Source: Motiliproteus sp041586735
GTDB lineage: Bacteria; Pseudomonadota; Gammaproteobacteria; Pseudomonadales; Balneatricaceae
DNA length: 64,000 nucleotides
Assembly (NCBI GenBank): GCA_041586735.1
Contig: JBFGZQ010000007.1
Location: 62,001-126,000 of the forward strand
Direction of reading: 5' to 3'
Made by a program: the position numbers and the translations under genes. The notes beneath the pieces were generated by a model, which saw only the letters and a list, made by a program, of their open reading frames with translations, did not search any database and had not been told where the DNA came from. Shown here one piece after another: positions 1 through 8,935 of this stretch; the first letter of the stretch is position 1, and each line of letters starts with the position of its first letter.

Positions 1-49
1 CGTTGTGCAAGGTTATACCTTTAGCCACCTGCTGCTCCTACCAGGATGA
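1..49 (+). CDS. 3' end of a truncated CDS, possibly an EAL-domain C-terminus
   Basis: Frame 2 is open from the left edge and stops with TGA at 47-49, ending VVQGYTFSHLLLLPG. The string VQGY-x-FS followed by a leucine/proline tail resembles the end of EAL phosphodiesterase domains, which typically finish VQGYLFSKPLPLP-like. Only 15 codons are visible, so this is pattern recognition, not an assignment. The bulk of the gene lies left of the window. Confidence 0.25.
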   Translation, partial: VVQGYTFSHLLLLPG

Positions 50-504
50 GCAGGCACACAGATAAGTGGCCATATCGGTCACATAACAATAATTAAATCT
101 GACTCCGCTGCTGCGATCCAGCATGGGTAAGGGTGAAATCATATGCTTTCTGCTCCGTTTTTGTCACCGCCAGGGCTGTCGTTCCTGTGTCGTTTTATTC
201 TGTCTATCAGGGCTACCACCACCTTATCCAGCAGGTTTCTGCTGTCTGCGGGTCGTAAGCCGAAGCGATTGGCTGCAAGTGCTTTAATCGCCTATCCGTA
301 GGTACTCCAGTCTCGATTTTTGCTTAGGGGCGGTAGTTGCAACCCGCAGCCATGCGCATCGGCTGTCGTAGCGGTTGGTAATCGGCGTACCCACTTAGAT
401 GGTCTAGCCTTTAAGGCAGCATAGCCATCTAAACGTAATAACCATCTAGACCTATAGCTATCTAGAACCATAGCTATATAGAACCCTGATGAAGGACGAA
501 TCCC
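50..504. other. 455-bp gene-free leader region before the dehydrogenase
   Basis: No credible gene is seen on either strand; the one reading frame over 292-609 on the minus strand is antisense to the dehydrogenase start and has no family features. The last 85 bases hold the tandem repeat listed separately. I see no convincing sigma70 pair or terminator in the rest. Confidence 0.5.
421..485 (+). repeat. Four degenerate 16-17-bp tandem repeats before the dehydrogenase
   Basis: Units start at 421, 438, 454 and 470, with the pattern ATA-R-C-Y-AT-C/A-TA-R-A-C-C. Units 3 and 4 differ at one base. Each unit carries CTAGA-like half-palindromes. The array ends about 8 bases before the Shine-Dalgarno GAAGGA, so it lies in the leader or promoter of the dehydrogenase gene. 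Confidence 0.7.
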
Positions 505-1587
505 GTGTCTGTATTTAGCCATCCAGAATTTGATCAACATGAACAGCTTAATTTTTTCTCCGATAAGGCCACCGGTTTGCAGGCGATTATTGCGGTGCAT
601 AATACCCACCGCGGTCCGGCGCTAGGCGGCTGCCGGATGTGGAATTACGCCAGCGATGAAGATGCGCTGCGCGATGTACTGCGACTCTCCAAAGGGATGA
701 CCTATAAATCGGCGCTGGCCAATCTGGACCTGGGCGGGGGTAAATCGGTGATTATCGGCGACCCGCGTCAGCACAAGAGCGAAGCCCTGCTCGAAGCGAT
801 GGGACGTTTTCTGAATATGATGGGCGATCGTTATATCGCCGCAGAAGACTCGGGTACCTCGGTAGCCGATCTGAGGGTGATGGGACGCCATACCCGCAAT
901 GTCGCGGGTATTACCGAGCGTACCGGTATCGACGGTAAGCCCTGCAACGGCGATCCTTCACCCGCAACGGCTTATGGCACCTTTGTTGGCCTGCGTGCTG
1001 CGGTCAAACATCGACTGGGGCGCGACGATCTGCACGGCCTGAAAGTGGCGATCCAGGGCGTGGGTAACGTCGGTTATCGCCTGGCGCAGTGTCTGGCGGC
1101 GGCCGGTGCCGAATTGTATGTTACCGATATTCATCAGGATCAGCTGCGGCGGGCGGTTGAGGAGCTGGGGGCCACGGCGGTGGCCGCCGATCAGATCCTG
1201 GCGCTGGACGTAGACGTGCTGGCACCCTGCGCATTGGGTGCGGTACTCAACGATAGCAGTATTCCGCAGATCAAGGCCCGAGTGATCGCCGGAGCCGCTA
1301 ATAACCAGCTGGCAGCGCCGCGTCATGACGCCATGCTGCGCCAGCAAGGGATCCTCTACACGCCGGATTACGCCATCAATGCCGGTGGCATTATCGATAT
1401 CTTTTACGAGCGTGTCGGCCATGATCATCGGCGTGTTCTGGCACATGTTGAAGCGATCGGCGACACCCTCAACGAGATCTTCCAGCGTGCGGATGCCAGC
1501 GATCGTCCTACCGGTGAGGTTGCTGATGAGTTAGCCGAAGAACGCTTTTTACAACCACAGCTACAATCACTGCCCGTGGTTGCTTAA
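505..1587 (+). CDS. Leucine/valine/phenylalanine dehydrogenase (Glu/Leu/Phe/Val family)
   Basis: NAD-dependent oxidative deamination of branched-chain or aromatic amino acids to 2-oxo acids in the cytoplasm; the preferred substrate cannot be told from sequence. The catalytic segment GGGKSVI places the lysine at residue 80, a second conserved lysine is at 68 (MTYKSA), and the NAD-binding fold shows GVGNVG at 185-190. NGDPSPATAYG near 148-158 is typical of the leucine-dehydrogenase branch, and 360 aa is the usual length. The GTG start at 505 is preceded by GAAGGA at good spacing. A sodium-dependent amino-acid-type transporter follows 88 bases downstream, so uptake and catabolism of an amino acid could be linked (inference). 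Confidence 0.9.
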   Translation: MSVFSHPEFDQHEQLNFFSDKATGLQAIIAVHNTHRGPALGGCRMWNYASDEDALRDVLRLSKGMTYKSALANLDLGGGKSVIIGDPRQHKSEALLEAMGRFLNMMGDRYIAAEDSGTSVADLRVMGRHTRNVAGITERTGIDGKPCNGDPSPATAYGTFVGLRAAVKHRLGRDDLHGLKVAIQGVGNVGYRLAQCLAAAGAELYVTDIHQDQLRRAVEELGATAVAADQILALDVDVLAPCALGAVLNDSSIPQIKARVIAGAANNQLAAPRHDAMLRQQGILYTPDYAINAGGIIDIFYERVGHDHRRVLAHVEAIGDTLNEIFQRADASDRPTGEVADELAEERFLQPQLQSLPVVA

Positions 1588-1632
1588 CACCCATGTAATC
1601 CAGGGCGGCTGAGGGCGTCCATCCGATAATGA

Positions 1633-1664
1633 CAATGATAACAACAATGATAACAACAACGACA
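1633..1664 (+). repeat. 12-bp tandem duplication in the NSS transporter leader
   Basis: CAATGATAACAA occurs twice in direct succession (1633-1644 and 1645-1656), with a degenerate third partial copy, immediately before the Shine-Dalgarno AGGAGAG of the transporter. The leader is very rich in A, C and T-free runs and lacks obvious secondary structure. Confidence 0.75.
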
Positions 1665-1675
1665 GGAGAGAGTGT

Positions 1676-3085
1676 GTGACTGAATTGACTCCAAATACCG
1701 CCGTAGGTGAGGCGGATCACGGTGCCAAATCCCACCCGATGTGGTCCTCAAGATTGGCCTTTATCCTGGCCGCCAGTGGCTCCGCCGTCGGCTTGGGGAA
1801 TATCTGGAAATTTCCCTATATCACCGGTGAAAACGGCGGTGGTGCCTTCGTGCTGATGTATCTGCTGTGTATCGCGATCGTCGGTATTCCGATCATGATC
1901 GCCGAGGTGGTGATCGGTCGCCGGGGTGGAAAGAGTCCGCTCAACAGTATGCGTGAGCTGGTTAAACTGGATCGCCTCTCTGCGCGCTGGAAATGGCTAG
2001 GCGGGATAGGCATGCTGGCGTCATTTCTGATCCTGTCGTTCTATTCGGTGATTGGTGGCTGGGCGCTCTCCTATGTCGGCACGTCGGCTAGCGGGGCGTT
2101 CGTGGGGTCGAGTACCGAGCAGATCGGTGCGCTGTTCGGTGGCCTGCTAGCTGATCCCACCAGGCTGCTGCTGTGGCACAGTCTGTTTATGCTGCTGGTG
2201 ATCATCATCGTGTCGCGCGGTATCCGTGCCGGCATGGAGAAAACCATTAATATCCTGATGCCGATGCTGTTCGTGCTGCTGCTAGTGATGGTCGGTTATG
2301 CCATGAGCACCGATAAGTTCGCCGCAGGTTTCTCATTTCTGTTTAGCCCGGATCTGTCCAAATTGACCACCGAGGGGATGTTGACCGCGCTGGGACACGC
2401 CTTCTTTACCCTGAGCCTGGGTATGGGGGTCATGATGGCGTACGGCTCTTACCTGCCTAAGAGCGTCTCGATTGTTAAGACGGCGGTCACGGTCTCTGTT
2501 GTTGATACGGTTGTCGCGCTGTTAGCCGGTCTGGCGATCTTCCCGCTGGTGTTTGCCAACGGCCTGGAAGCCGGTGCCGGCCCTGGGCTGATTTTCCAGA
2601 CCCTACCCCTGGCGTTTAGCCAAATGCCCGGTGGCGTGCTATTCGGAACCCTGTTTTTTGCACTGCTGGTGATTGCGGCGGTGACCTCAGCGATCTCGTT
2701 GCTTGAACCGGTGGTTGAGTGGCTCGCCGAGCATCAGGGGATCTCGCGGTTGACCGGAACGTTGATCGCCGGGTGCAGCGTCTGGCTGCTGGGCATCGTC
2801 ACCGTGTTGTCGTTCAACGTCTGGGCAGATGTCACCCCGCTGGCGATGTTCGAACGCTTCGAAGGCAAGACCCTGTTTGACCTGCTCGATTACGCCACGG
2901 CCCATGTGATGATGCCGCTCAGCGGTTTGTTCGTAGCGCTGTTTGTGGGTTGGTTTATGTCTCGTCAGGCGGCTACCGATGAGCTGGCACTGGGTAACGG
3001 CCTGGCTTATAAGGCGTTTATGTTGGTGCTACGCTTTATCACTCCCGCTGCGGTGTTGGTGGTGTTTGTAAACAACCTGCTCTAA
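1676..3085 (+). CDS. Sodium-dependent transporter, neurotransmitter:sodium symporter (NSS) family
   Basis: Inner-membrane Na+-coupled symporter, most likely for an amino acid. The N-terminal signature AVGLGNIWKFPYITGENGGG (residues about 37-56) is the unwound TM1 substrate and sodium site of the LeuT/SNF family. The rest consists of about eleven hydrophobic helices, as in the shorter bacterial members; 469 aa is within the usual 440-500. The GTG start at 1676 follows AGGAGAG. It sits 88 bases behind an amino-acid dehydrogenase on the same strand and ends before a clear terminator, so the two may be co-transcribed. The substrate is unknown; tryptophan, tyrosine, leucine and alanine transporters all occur in this family. 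Confidence 0.92.
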   Translation: MTELTPNTAVGEADHGAKSHPMWSSRLAFILAASGSAVGLGNIWKFPYITGENGGGAFVLMYLLCIAIVGIPIMIAEVVIGRRGGKSPLNSMRELVKLDRLSARWKWLGGIGMLASFLILSFYSVIGGWALSYVGTSASGAFVGSSTEQIGALFGGLLADPTRLLLWHSLFMLLVIIIVSRGIRAGMEKTINILMPMLFVLLLVMVGYAMSTDKFAAGFSFLFSPDLSKLTTEGMLTALGHAFFTLSLGMGVMMAYGSYLPKSVSIVKTAVTVSVVDTVVALLAGLAIFPLVFANGLEAGAGPGLIFQTLPLAFSQMPGGVLFGTLFFALLVIAAVTSAISLLEPVVEWLAEHQGISRLTGTLIAGCSVWLLGIVTVLSFNVWADVTPLAMFERFEGKTLFDLLDYATAHVMMPLSGLFVALFVGWFMSRQAATDELALGNGLAYKAFMLVLRFITPAAVLVVFVNNLL

Positions 3086-3115
3086 CCTCTCCGCCGAACA
3101 GCTCGGTAAACCAGA

Positions 3116-3147
3116 AGCCATCGACGTTATGCCGGTGGCTTTTTTTT
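3116..3147 (+). terminator. Rho-independent terminator after the NSS gene
   Basis: AGCCATCG at 3116-3123 pairs with CGGTGGCT at 3133-3140 (one G-T wobble), followed directly by seven T residues. It lies 31 bases after the transporter stop codon. Confidence 0.9.
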
Positions 3148-3238
3148 GCTTTATGGCTTGTCGCTATTATGATGCGCTATCTTCATGGCAACATCAGCTT
3201 GATCCCTTCCTTGAACATTCCACCCACGAGACGACTCG

Positions 3239-3775
3239 ATGTCAGCTGAGACTGTGAGTATTGGTTTGATCAACCCCAAGAGCCCCACCAATGTCGGCGC
3301 CGTGATGCGCGCGGCGGGCTGTTTTCGAGTCAAGTCGGTGTTCTATACCGGGGTGCGTTATGAACGAGCCGCGAGATTCACCACCGACACCCAAAATATC
3401 AGTGACCTCATCCCCCTGCTGGCGGTGGACTCTTTGCTAGCCAGTATCCCGCCAGAGACGAGCCTGGTGTGTGTCGAGCTGGTAGAGGGCGCCGTGCCGT
3501 TACCGGAGTACCGCCATCCGGACAACGCTTTGTATGTTTTTGGGCCCGAAGACGGCTCCATTAGTCAGGCGTTGATCGATAGGGCTGACGCGGTGGTTTA
3601 TATCCCGACCATCGGCTGTTTGAATCTGGCGGCAACGGTCAATGTGCTGCTGTACGACCGCTTGGCAAAAGCGCAGCACAGCATCGCCAGCGACGCGCTG
3701 ATCCGTCAAAGTCGGGATCGTAACAATACCGTTAAGGTGAAGCGCGTCTATTCGGGCGATGCCGATCGCTGTTGA
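3239..3775 (+). CDS. TrmH/SpoU-type RNA 2'-O-ribose methyltransferase
   Basis: SAM-dependent methyltransferase of the SPOUT superfamily, acting on tRNA or rRNA ribose. The three SpoU motifs are present in order: NPKSPTNVGAVMRAAG at 12-27, FGPEDGSIS at 101-109, and IGCLNLAATVNVLLYDRL at 125-142, which forms the knotted SAM site. At 178 aa it is a bare catalytic domain, without the N-terminal RNA-binding extension of RlmB or TrmH. The exact target nucleotide cannot be inferred. It stands alone behind a terminator and is convergent with the DUF3549 gene. Confidence 0.88.
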   Translation: MSAETVSIGLINPKSPTNVGAVMRAAGCFRVKSVFYTGVRYERAARFTTDTQNISDLIPLLAVDSLLASIPPETSLVCVELVEGAVPLPEYRHPDNALYVFGPEDGSISQALIDRADAVVYIPTIGCLNLAATVNVLLYDRLAKAQHSIASDALIRQSRDRNNTVKVKRVYSGDADRC

Positions 3776-3826
3776 TGCGGGTGGCGATAGTGAGTTTCTG
3801 CATGCCCGGCTGATGAAAGTCTGTTG

Positions 3827-4888
3827 TTATTGCGAACTGCCATGGCCGCGCACCGGGGCCAAGAATCCACCCAACGCCTGAGCTAAGGCCGCACTGCGTT
3901 CGGGGTTGCGTAATCCGCCCATGATCGGCGAACGCATGCCGGGAATGAATACCAGATCGGCGAGGATGCGGTTGAAACAGCTCTGGCCCGCATCGTTACC
4001 TGCTAGTGCTTCTAGGAACAGCCTGCACAGCTCAGCTGTGGCCAGGTCCTGCCAGCAGCGGCTGGCGATCGCGACTAGGACTTCGACGTCTGTCGCGTAG
4101 CGAGATTGTAATACCTGCTCGAGTGCCGTGTGGCGCAGCGCATCGCTGTCACTCAAGGATAAGCCGCGTAGTAGGGCGGCGATCAGGCCGGGGGCGCAGT
4201 GGTTGGTTTCTAGTTCGCGGTGCAGGCGTCTGGCCAGGGTTTGGCTTAAGCTGCTCGGCAGCGGCTGATGCTCGAGTTGCGCGGCGAAGGCCGCAAGCGG
4301 TTCCAAGGGCAGGTGCTCGATGGCGGCGTTGAGTACGCTAGCGTTACTGTGCTGCTGCAGGCGGCTGCAGATGTCGGCGATGCCCTGCAGTCCCAGCGTC
4401 CGCCAGTTGTCGTAACCGCGCAGTCCAGAGAGGTAGTCACGGCCCGGTTGATAAAAGGCGGAGACCGGTTGATCGAGGATGACTCCAGCCTGGGCGTGGA
4501 ATGCGGCCATTTTGTCTGGATCTGGCGTGAACGAAAATGGGTTGTCCTTGAGCGGGTCCTGCTCGGCGGAGTGCTCTAGCAGCTGATTACCAACACAGCG
4601 CGCCAGGCGCTGCAGAAAATCGTCACGGGCGGCCTGTACCAGCAGTCCCTGTTCGTCGAGCGGTAGTTTCAGAAACCAGATGAGCTGCTGCGTCGCTTGT
4701 TGGGGATTCCACAACAGCACAGCGATCCACGCCTGCTGCATGTAGGGGAGTGGGTAGGGGAGCTGTGCCTGTTCAAAACCTGCGAAGGTTGCGCTGCTGA
4801 GTGTGGACACGCGCCGGCCCATATCAAACAGCTGGAAATGGGCATCGGTAGATTGTATGAAGTCGATCAGGGTCTGGGGTGGTTGCAT
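3827..4888 (-). CDS. DUF3549 family protein
   Basis: Conserved gammaproteobacterial protein of unknown function. The 353-aa product is helical and leucine/alanine/glutamine-rich, with no signal peptide, no membrane segment and no recognisable catalytic motif. The opening residues (TLIDFIQSTDAHFQLFDMGR) and the overall length match my memory of the DUF3549 family of Pseudomonas and relatives. The helical repeats from about residue 190 to 330 look HEAT-like, which would suit a protein-protein adaptor (inference). It is divergent from the GIY-YIG gene, which starts 96 bases away. Confidence 0.75.
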   Translation of the reverse strand: MQPPQTLIDFIQSTDAHFQLFDMGRRVSTLSSATFAGFEQAQLPYPLPYMQQAWIAVLLWNPQQATQQLIWFLKLPLDEQGLLVQAARDDFLQRLARCVGNQLLEHSAEQDPLKDNPFSFTPDPDKMAAFHAQAGVILDQPVSAFYQPGRDYLSGLRGYDNWRTLGLQGIADICSRLQQHSNASVLNAAIEHLPLEPLAAFAAQLEHQPLPSSLSQTLARRLHRELETNHCAPGLIAALLRGLSLSDSDALRHTALEQVLQSRYATDVEVLVAIASRCWQDLATAELCRLFLEALAGNDAGQSCFNRILADLVFIPGMRSPIMGGLRNPERSAALAQALGGFLAPVRGHGSSQ

Positions 4889-4984
4889 AGTATCAGTGTC
4901 GGAAAAGGTGGTTGGGTCGCAGCGCTTAGGCCGCTAGAATAGCAGCCATTCTAACACCCTCGCGGGTATCAGAGGCATCCAACA

Positions 4985-5308
4985 TTGGCCGAACCGCAAA
5001 CCGTAGCCGTATCTGGGGTCACAACCCTGACCTCCCGCTCTTGGTATCTATACTTGATCGAGACGCTGCAGGGAAAGCTTTATACCGGCATCACCACCGA
5101 TATTGACCGACGGTTTAAGCAGCATAAAAGTGGTCGGGGTGGGGCCAAATTCTTTCGTACCGACCCCCCGTTACAGCTACGGCTGAGTCTGGAGTTTGCT
5201 GATCGTGCCAGCGCTTCAAAAGCGGAATATCGGATTAAACAGCTGACCCATAAGCAGAAATTAGCACTAATCGATGCTGAACTGGACGGCAGCACAGGGC
5301 GCCCATAA
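4985..5308 (+). CDS. GIY-YIG nuclease-superfamily protein (YhbQ/UPF0213-like)
   Basis: Small GIY-YIG fold protein. The signature appears as YLYLI at 21-25 and YTGIT at 33-37, followed by an arginine in DIDRRFKQH (42-43) and the metal-binding glutamate in SKAEYRIKQL (E81). Length is 107 aa, typical of single-domain YhbQ-like members, whose role may be in DNA repair but is poorly known. The open frame requires a TTG start at 4985; no ATG exists upstream of the domain, and the first 18 residues precede the conserved core, so the exact start is uncertain. It is convergent with the DAHP synthase. Confidence 0.85.
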   Translation: MAEPQTVAVSGVTTLTSRSWYLYLIETLQGKLYTGITTDIDRRFKQHKSGRGGAKFFRTDPPLQLRLSLEFADRASASKAEYRIKQLTHKQKLALIDAELDGSTGRP

Positions 5309-5351
5309 GCCGCCCCGTGCTGTTGTTTAGCCCCTATGTTAGCCCCGGTGA

Positions 5352-6704
5352 TTAGCCCTGGCGGGCGGTCTTGAGCGTATCGGCAATCAGGAATGCCAGT
5401 TCCAGCGCCTGATCGGCATTCAGACGGGGGTCGCAGGAGGTGTGGTAGCGGTCGGCCAGCTTCTCCTCGGTGATCTGGTACGCACCGCCGATGCATTCGG
5501 TGACGTTCTGACCGGTCATCTCAAAATGAACACCCCCGGCACAGGTGCCTTCGGCGCGGTGTACTTCAAAAAAGCCCTGCATCTCTTTGAGTATGCTGCT
5601 CACCGCTCGGGTCTTGTAACCGGTCGAGGCCGCTATGGTGTTGCCATGCATCGGGTCACAACTCCAGAGTACCTGGCGACCTTCGTTGGCGACGGCGCGT
5701 ACCAGGGGTGCGAGTTTATCTTCGACCCGCTCTGCGCCCATCCGTGAAATAAGATTGAGACGCCCCGGTTCGTTGTTGGGGTTGAGCGCGTCGACCAGGC
5801 GCAGCAGTTCATCACTGGTGATGCTAGGGCCGACCTTAACGCCGATCGGATTATGGATGCCGCGCATGAATTCGATATGGGCGCCATCCAGTTGCCGGGT
5901 ACGGTCGCCGATCCACAGCATATGCGCCGAGCAGTCGTACCAGTTATTGGTCAGGCTATCGCGCCGGGTCAAGGCTTGCTCGTAGTTCAATAGCAGCGCT
6001 TCGTGCGAGGTGTATAGCGAGGTTTCGTGAAGTTGCGGAGTGTTGGCTCCGCTGATGCCGCACGCCTGCATAAAGGCCAGCGCCTGATCGATCTGGTTGG
6101 CGAGGTCCTGGTATTTCTCTCCCAGCGGGCTTTTGGCAACGAACCCCTGATTCCATTGGTGGACCTGACGCAGGTCAGCGAAGCCGCCCTGGGCGAACGC
6201 CCGCAACAGGTTCAGGGTGGCGGCCGACTGGTTATAGGCCTGCAGCAGGCGCTGCGGGTCTGGAACGCGGGCGGCACTGCTAAAGTCAATATCGTTGATG
6301 ATGTCGCCGCGGTAACTGGGCAGTACTTGGCCCGCGATGGTTTCGGTATCGGCAGAGCGAGGTTTGGCAAACTGTCCCGCCATCCGCCCGACTTTGACGA
6401 CTGGGCAGCTGCCGGCAAAGGTCAGCACCACGGCCATCTGCAGCAGCACTTTAAAGGTATCGCGAATATTGTCGGCATGAAACTCGGCGAAGCTCTCGGC
6501 GCAATCGCCCCCTTGCAGCAGGAACGCACGACCCTCGGTGGCCTCGGCCAGCAGATGCCTTAGGGCGCGAACTTCGCCGGCAAACACCAGTGGTGGGCGG
6601 CGAGCTAAGGTCAGTTCGACCTCATTGAGGGTCTGCTTATCGGTGTAGGTGGGTTGTTGCAGGATCGGCTTGCTGCGCCAGCTTTCGGGAGTCCAGAGTT
6701 CCAT
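5352..6704 (-). CDS. Class II 3-deoxy-7-phosphoheptulonate (DAHP) synthase
   Basis: Condenses phosphoenolpyruvate with erythrose 4-phosphate, the first step of the shikimate pathway for aromatic amino acids, in the cytoplasm. It belongs to the plant-like class II (AroA-II): opening WTPESWRSKPILQQPTY, GGDCAESF at 65-72 with the metal-ligand cysteine at 68, KVGRMAGQFAKPRS at 104-117, and a C-terminal HFEMTGQNVTECIGGA segment. The 450-aa length is normal. Pseudomonas-type bacteria often carry class II enzymes beside class I AroF/G/H. It stands alone between a convergent GIY-YIG gene and the metR-like gene, which has the same orientation. Confidence 0.95.
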   Translation of the reverse strand: MELWTPESWRSKPILQQPTYTDKQTLNEVELTLARRPPLVFAGEVRALRHLLAEATEGRAFLLQGGDCAESFAEFHADNIRDTFKVLLQMAVVLTFAGSCPVVKVGRMAGQFAKPRSADTETIAGQVLPSYRGDIINDIDFSSAARVPDPQRLLQAYNQSAATLNLLRAFAQGGFADLRQVHQWNQGFVAKSPLGEKYQDLANQIDQALAFMQACGISGANTPQLHETSLYTSHEALLLNYEQALTRRDSLTNNWYDCSAHMLWIGDRTRQLDGAHIEFMRGIHNPIGVKVGPSITSDELLRLVDALNPNNEPGRLNLISRMGAERVEDKLAPLVRAVANEGRQVLWSCDPMHGNTIAASTGYKTRAVSSILKEMQGFFEVHRAEGTCAGGVHFEMTGQNVTECIGGAYQITEEKLADRYHTSCDPRLNADQALELAFLIADTLKTARQG

Positions 6705-6869
6705 GTTAGGGCCTTATCATTGGGGGCACGAGAGGGTTGATGGAGCCAGGTTCGTGCTGGAAAAATAGGCCGCTAGTGTACGCCCTGAGCAACCTCGTGA
6801 CTAGGATCGGGAAGCCGCTTTGAGGTGCTATATGTTTGAGGCGCTATATATTTGAGATGCTATGGCATT

Positions 6870-7790
6870 TTAGCTTTTAGCCGTGGTGCGGATACCGGTG
6901 AGGGTTTTGAATGAGGTATCACGCGCGGTATCGAGGAAGTCGCGCATGAATTCAGCGTCACGCTGGTCTTCGCGTATGGCAGCATACAGGGTCGACCAGA
7001 CACCTTTGCTGCCCAGCTGACAGGCGCTGACGTAGTTGCGCTGCAGATATTCGTTCAGGGCCCAGTTAGGCAGCGCGCACACGCCGCGACCACTGGCGAC
7101 CAGTTGCATCATCATCACCGTCATCTCGGCGGTGCGGACCGCGGGGTCGATATCTGCAGGATCCAAAAAACGGGTGAAGATATCGAGACGGTTACGGTCG
7201 ACCGGGTAGCAGATCAGGGTTTCGGGTTGCAGCTCTTCTGCATCGATATACGTTTTACGCGCGAACGGGTGCTGGTTGGCGACGGCCAGCAGGATCTCGT
7301 AGGCAAACAGGGGTTGGTAGAAGATCCCGGTGATGGGTTGCGGGTCGGAGGTGATCACCAGATCTAGCTCGCCACGGGCTAGGGCGGGTAGTGGTGAGAA
7401 ATTAAAACCGCTGGCCATATCCATCTCGACTTCGGGCCAGTTTTCTCTGAAGCGATCGATGGTGGGCATTAGCCATTGGAAGCAGCTGTGGCATTCGATC
7501 GACATATGCAAGCGACCGGTCTCGCCGCCTGCCAGGCGCGCAATATCGCGCTCGGCGTTGCGAATCATCGGCAACACCGCATCGGCTAGCGCCAAGATGC
7601 GTTGTCCGGCACTGGTAAAACAGATAGGTTTAGTTTTACGGATAAACAGTGAGCAGTTAAGGCGCTCCTCGAGATCTTTGATTTGATGCGAGAGTGCGGA
7701 TTGGGTCAGGAATACTCTTTCGGCGGCTTCAACCAGGCTGCCGGTATCCTGTAATGCCGCGAGTGTTCTAAGGTGCCTGAGCTCTACCAT
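6870..7790 (-). CDS. metR: LysR-type transcriptional regulator MetR
   Basis: Activator of methionine-biosynthesis genes that responds to homocysteine. The N-terminal winged helix-turn-helix (residues about 1-60, VELRHLRTLAALQDTGSLVEA onwards) and the stretch IECHSCFQWLMPTIDRFREN near 98-117 match MetR closely, as does SALSHQIKDLEERL. The 306-aa length agrees with the family. No met gene is adjacent, so targets must lie elsewhere. Upstream it faces the end of argF, with a long hairpin between. The role is taken from family knowledge; the sequence alone gives no operator. Confidence 0.88.
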   Translation of the reverse strand: MVELRHLRTLAALQDTGSLVEAAERVFLTQSALSHQIKDLEERLNCSLFIRKTKPICFTSAGQRILALADAVLPMIRNAERDIARLAGGETGRLHMSIECHSCFQWLMPTIDRFRENWPEVEMDMASGFNFSPLPALARGELDLVITSDPQPITGIFYQPLFAYEILLAVANQHPFARKTYIDAEELQPETLICYPVDRNRLDIFTRFLDPADIDPAVRTAEMTVMMMQLVASGRGVCALPNWALNEYLQRNYVSACQLGSKGVWSTLYAAIREDQRDAEFMRDFLDTARDTSFKTLTGIRTTAKS

Positions 7791-7865
7791 GCTTGCGCCT
7801 CTATGGAGTTGTCGTCGCTGAGCTGAGGGTGGTCAGCGACGATGAGCGAAATTCAAGTATAGTCC

Positions 7866-7904
7866 GGCTTGACCCGAATGGCTGAAATCCATTCGGGTCA
7901 AGCC
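7866..7904 (-). terminator. Perfect 16-bp inverted repeat after argF
   Basis: GGCTTGACCCGAATGG (7866-7881) and its exact complement (7889-7904) flank a 7-base loop. It lies 20 bases beyond the argF stop and upstream of metR. The stem is strong, but no T-run follows on the minus strand, so it may be a 3'-end stabilising hairpin or attenuator rather than a textbook terminator. Confidence 0.5.
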
Positions 7905-7923
7905 TAGCATCAGTAAAAATATA

Positions 7924-8841
7924 TTATTTAGGTCCGAAAACCAGGAACTCCATCAGTGCTTTCTGCGCATGCAGGCGGTTTTCAGCTTGATCGAATACCA
8001 CCGAACGGGGGTCATCGAGCATATCGATGCTCACCTCTTCGCCACGATGAGCGGGTAGGCAGTGCAAGAACAGGGCATTCGGGTTGGCTTTGTTCATCAG
8101 CGCAGGGCTGACCTGATAGCCAGCGAAGTGCTGCCTGCGGTCTTTTTGTTCCTGCTCCTGACCCATGGACGCCCAGACATCGGTGCTGACCAGGTCGGAA
8201 CCGATCACGGCGGCTGCCGGATCGCGGAAGATCTTTACCCGATCCGCGTGTTGCGCCACTAGCGCGTGCTGGGGTTCGTAACCTTCTGGGCAGGCAACGT
8301 GCAGGGTAAAGTCGAACTGCGCCGCGGCGTTGATATACGAGTTACACATGTTGTTGCCATCACCGATCCAGGTCACCGTTTTGCCCTGAATGGAGCCGCG
8401 GTGCTCGACAAAGGTCTGGATGTCGGCGAGCAGCTGACAGGGGTGGAAATCGTCGGTGAGCGCATTGATGACCGGCACCCTTGAAAACGAGGCAAAGCGC
8501 TCCAGTTCCTGATGGTCAAAGGTGCGAACCATGATGATGTCGACCATGCGGGAGATCACTCGGGAGCTGTCTTCGACCGGCTCACCGCGTCCTAACTGGG
8601 TGTCGCTCGGTGACAGGAAGATCGCACTGCCACCAAACTGGGTCATGCCGGCTTCAAACGAGACACGGGTGCGAGTCGATGATTTTTCAAAAATCATCGC
8701 CAGTACTTGATTCTTGAAGGGTTCATAGATAACGCCCTCATAGCGCAGCGCTTTAAGTTGGATCGCGCGAGCGATCACCCCGGTCAGCTCTTCCTGGCTG
8801 AGGTCTTTGAGGGTCAAAAAGTGTCTCGGTTGGGCCGTCAT
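7924..8841 (-). CDS. argF: Ornithine carbamoyltransferase, anabolic
   Basis: Transfers the carbamoyl group from carbamoyl phosphate to ornithine, giving citrulline, in arginine synthesis. The carbamoyl-phosphate loop SSTRTR is at 54-59, HPCQ at 133-136, and the ornithine-side loop HCLPAHRGEEV near 260-270. The 305-aa length fits the short anabolic ArgF of Pseudomonas rather than the longer catabolic ArcB. It lies 94 bases behind argD on the same strand, so argD-argF is probably one transcription unit. AAGG lies upstream of the ATG. Confidence 0.97.
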   Translation of the reverse strand: MTAQPRHFLTLKDLSQEELTGVIARAIQLKALRYEGVIYEPFKNQVLAMIFEKSSTRTRVSFEAGMTQFGGSAIFLSPSDTQLGRGEPVEDSSRVISRMVDIIMVRTFDHQELERFASFSRVPVINALTDDFHPCQLLADIQTFVEHRGSIQGKTVTWIGDGNNMCNSYINAAAQFDFTLHVACPEGYEPQHALVAQHADRVKIFRDPAAAVIGSDLVSTDVWASMGQEQEQKDRRQHFAGYQVSPALMNKANPNALFLHCLPAHRGEEVSIDMLDDPRSVVFDQAENRLHAQKALMEFLVFGPK

Positions 8842-8935
8842 AAAAATACCTTAAGCCCCCTTCGTTGGTGACAAAGGGAAAATCTTATATTAAGTTGAAT
8901 TTCCGCCAGTCTAGGCGGACTGAATCACAGTCGAT

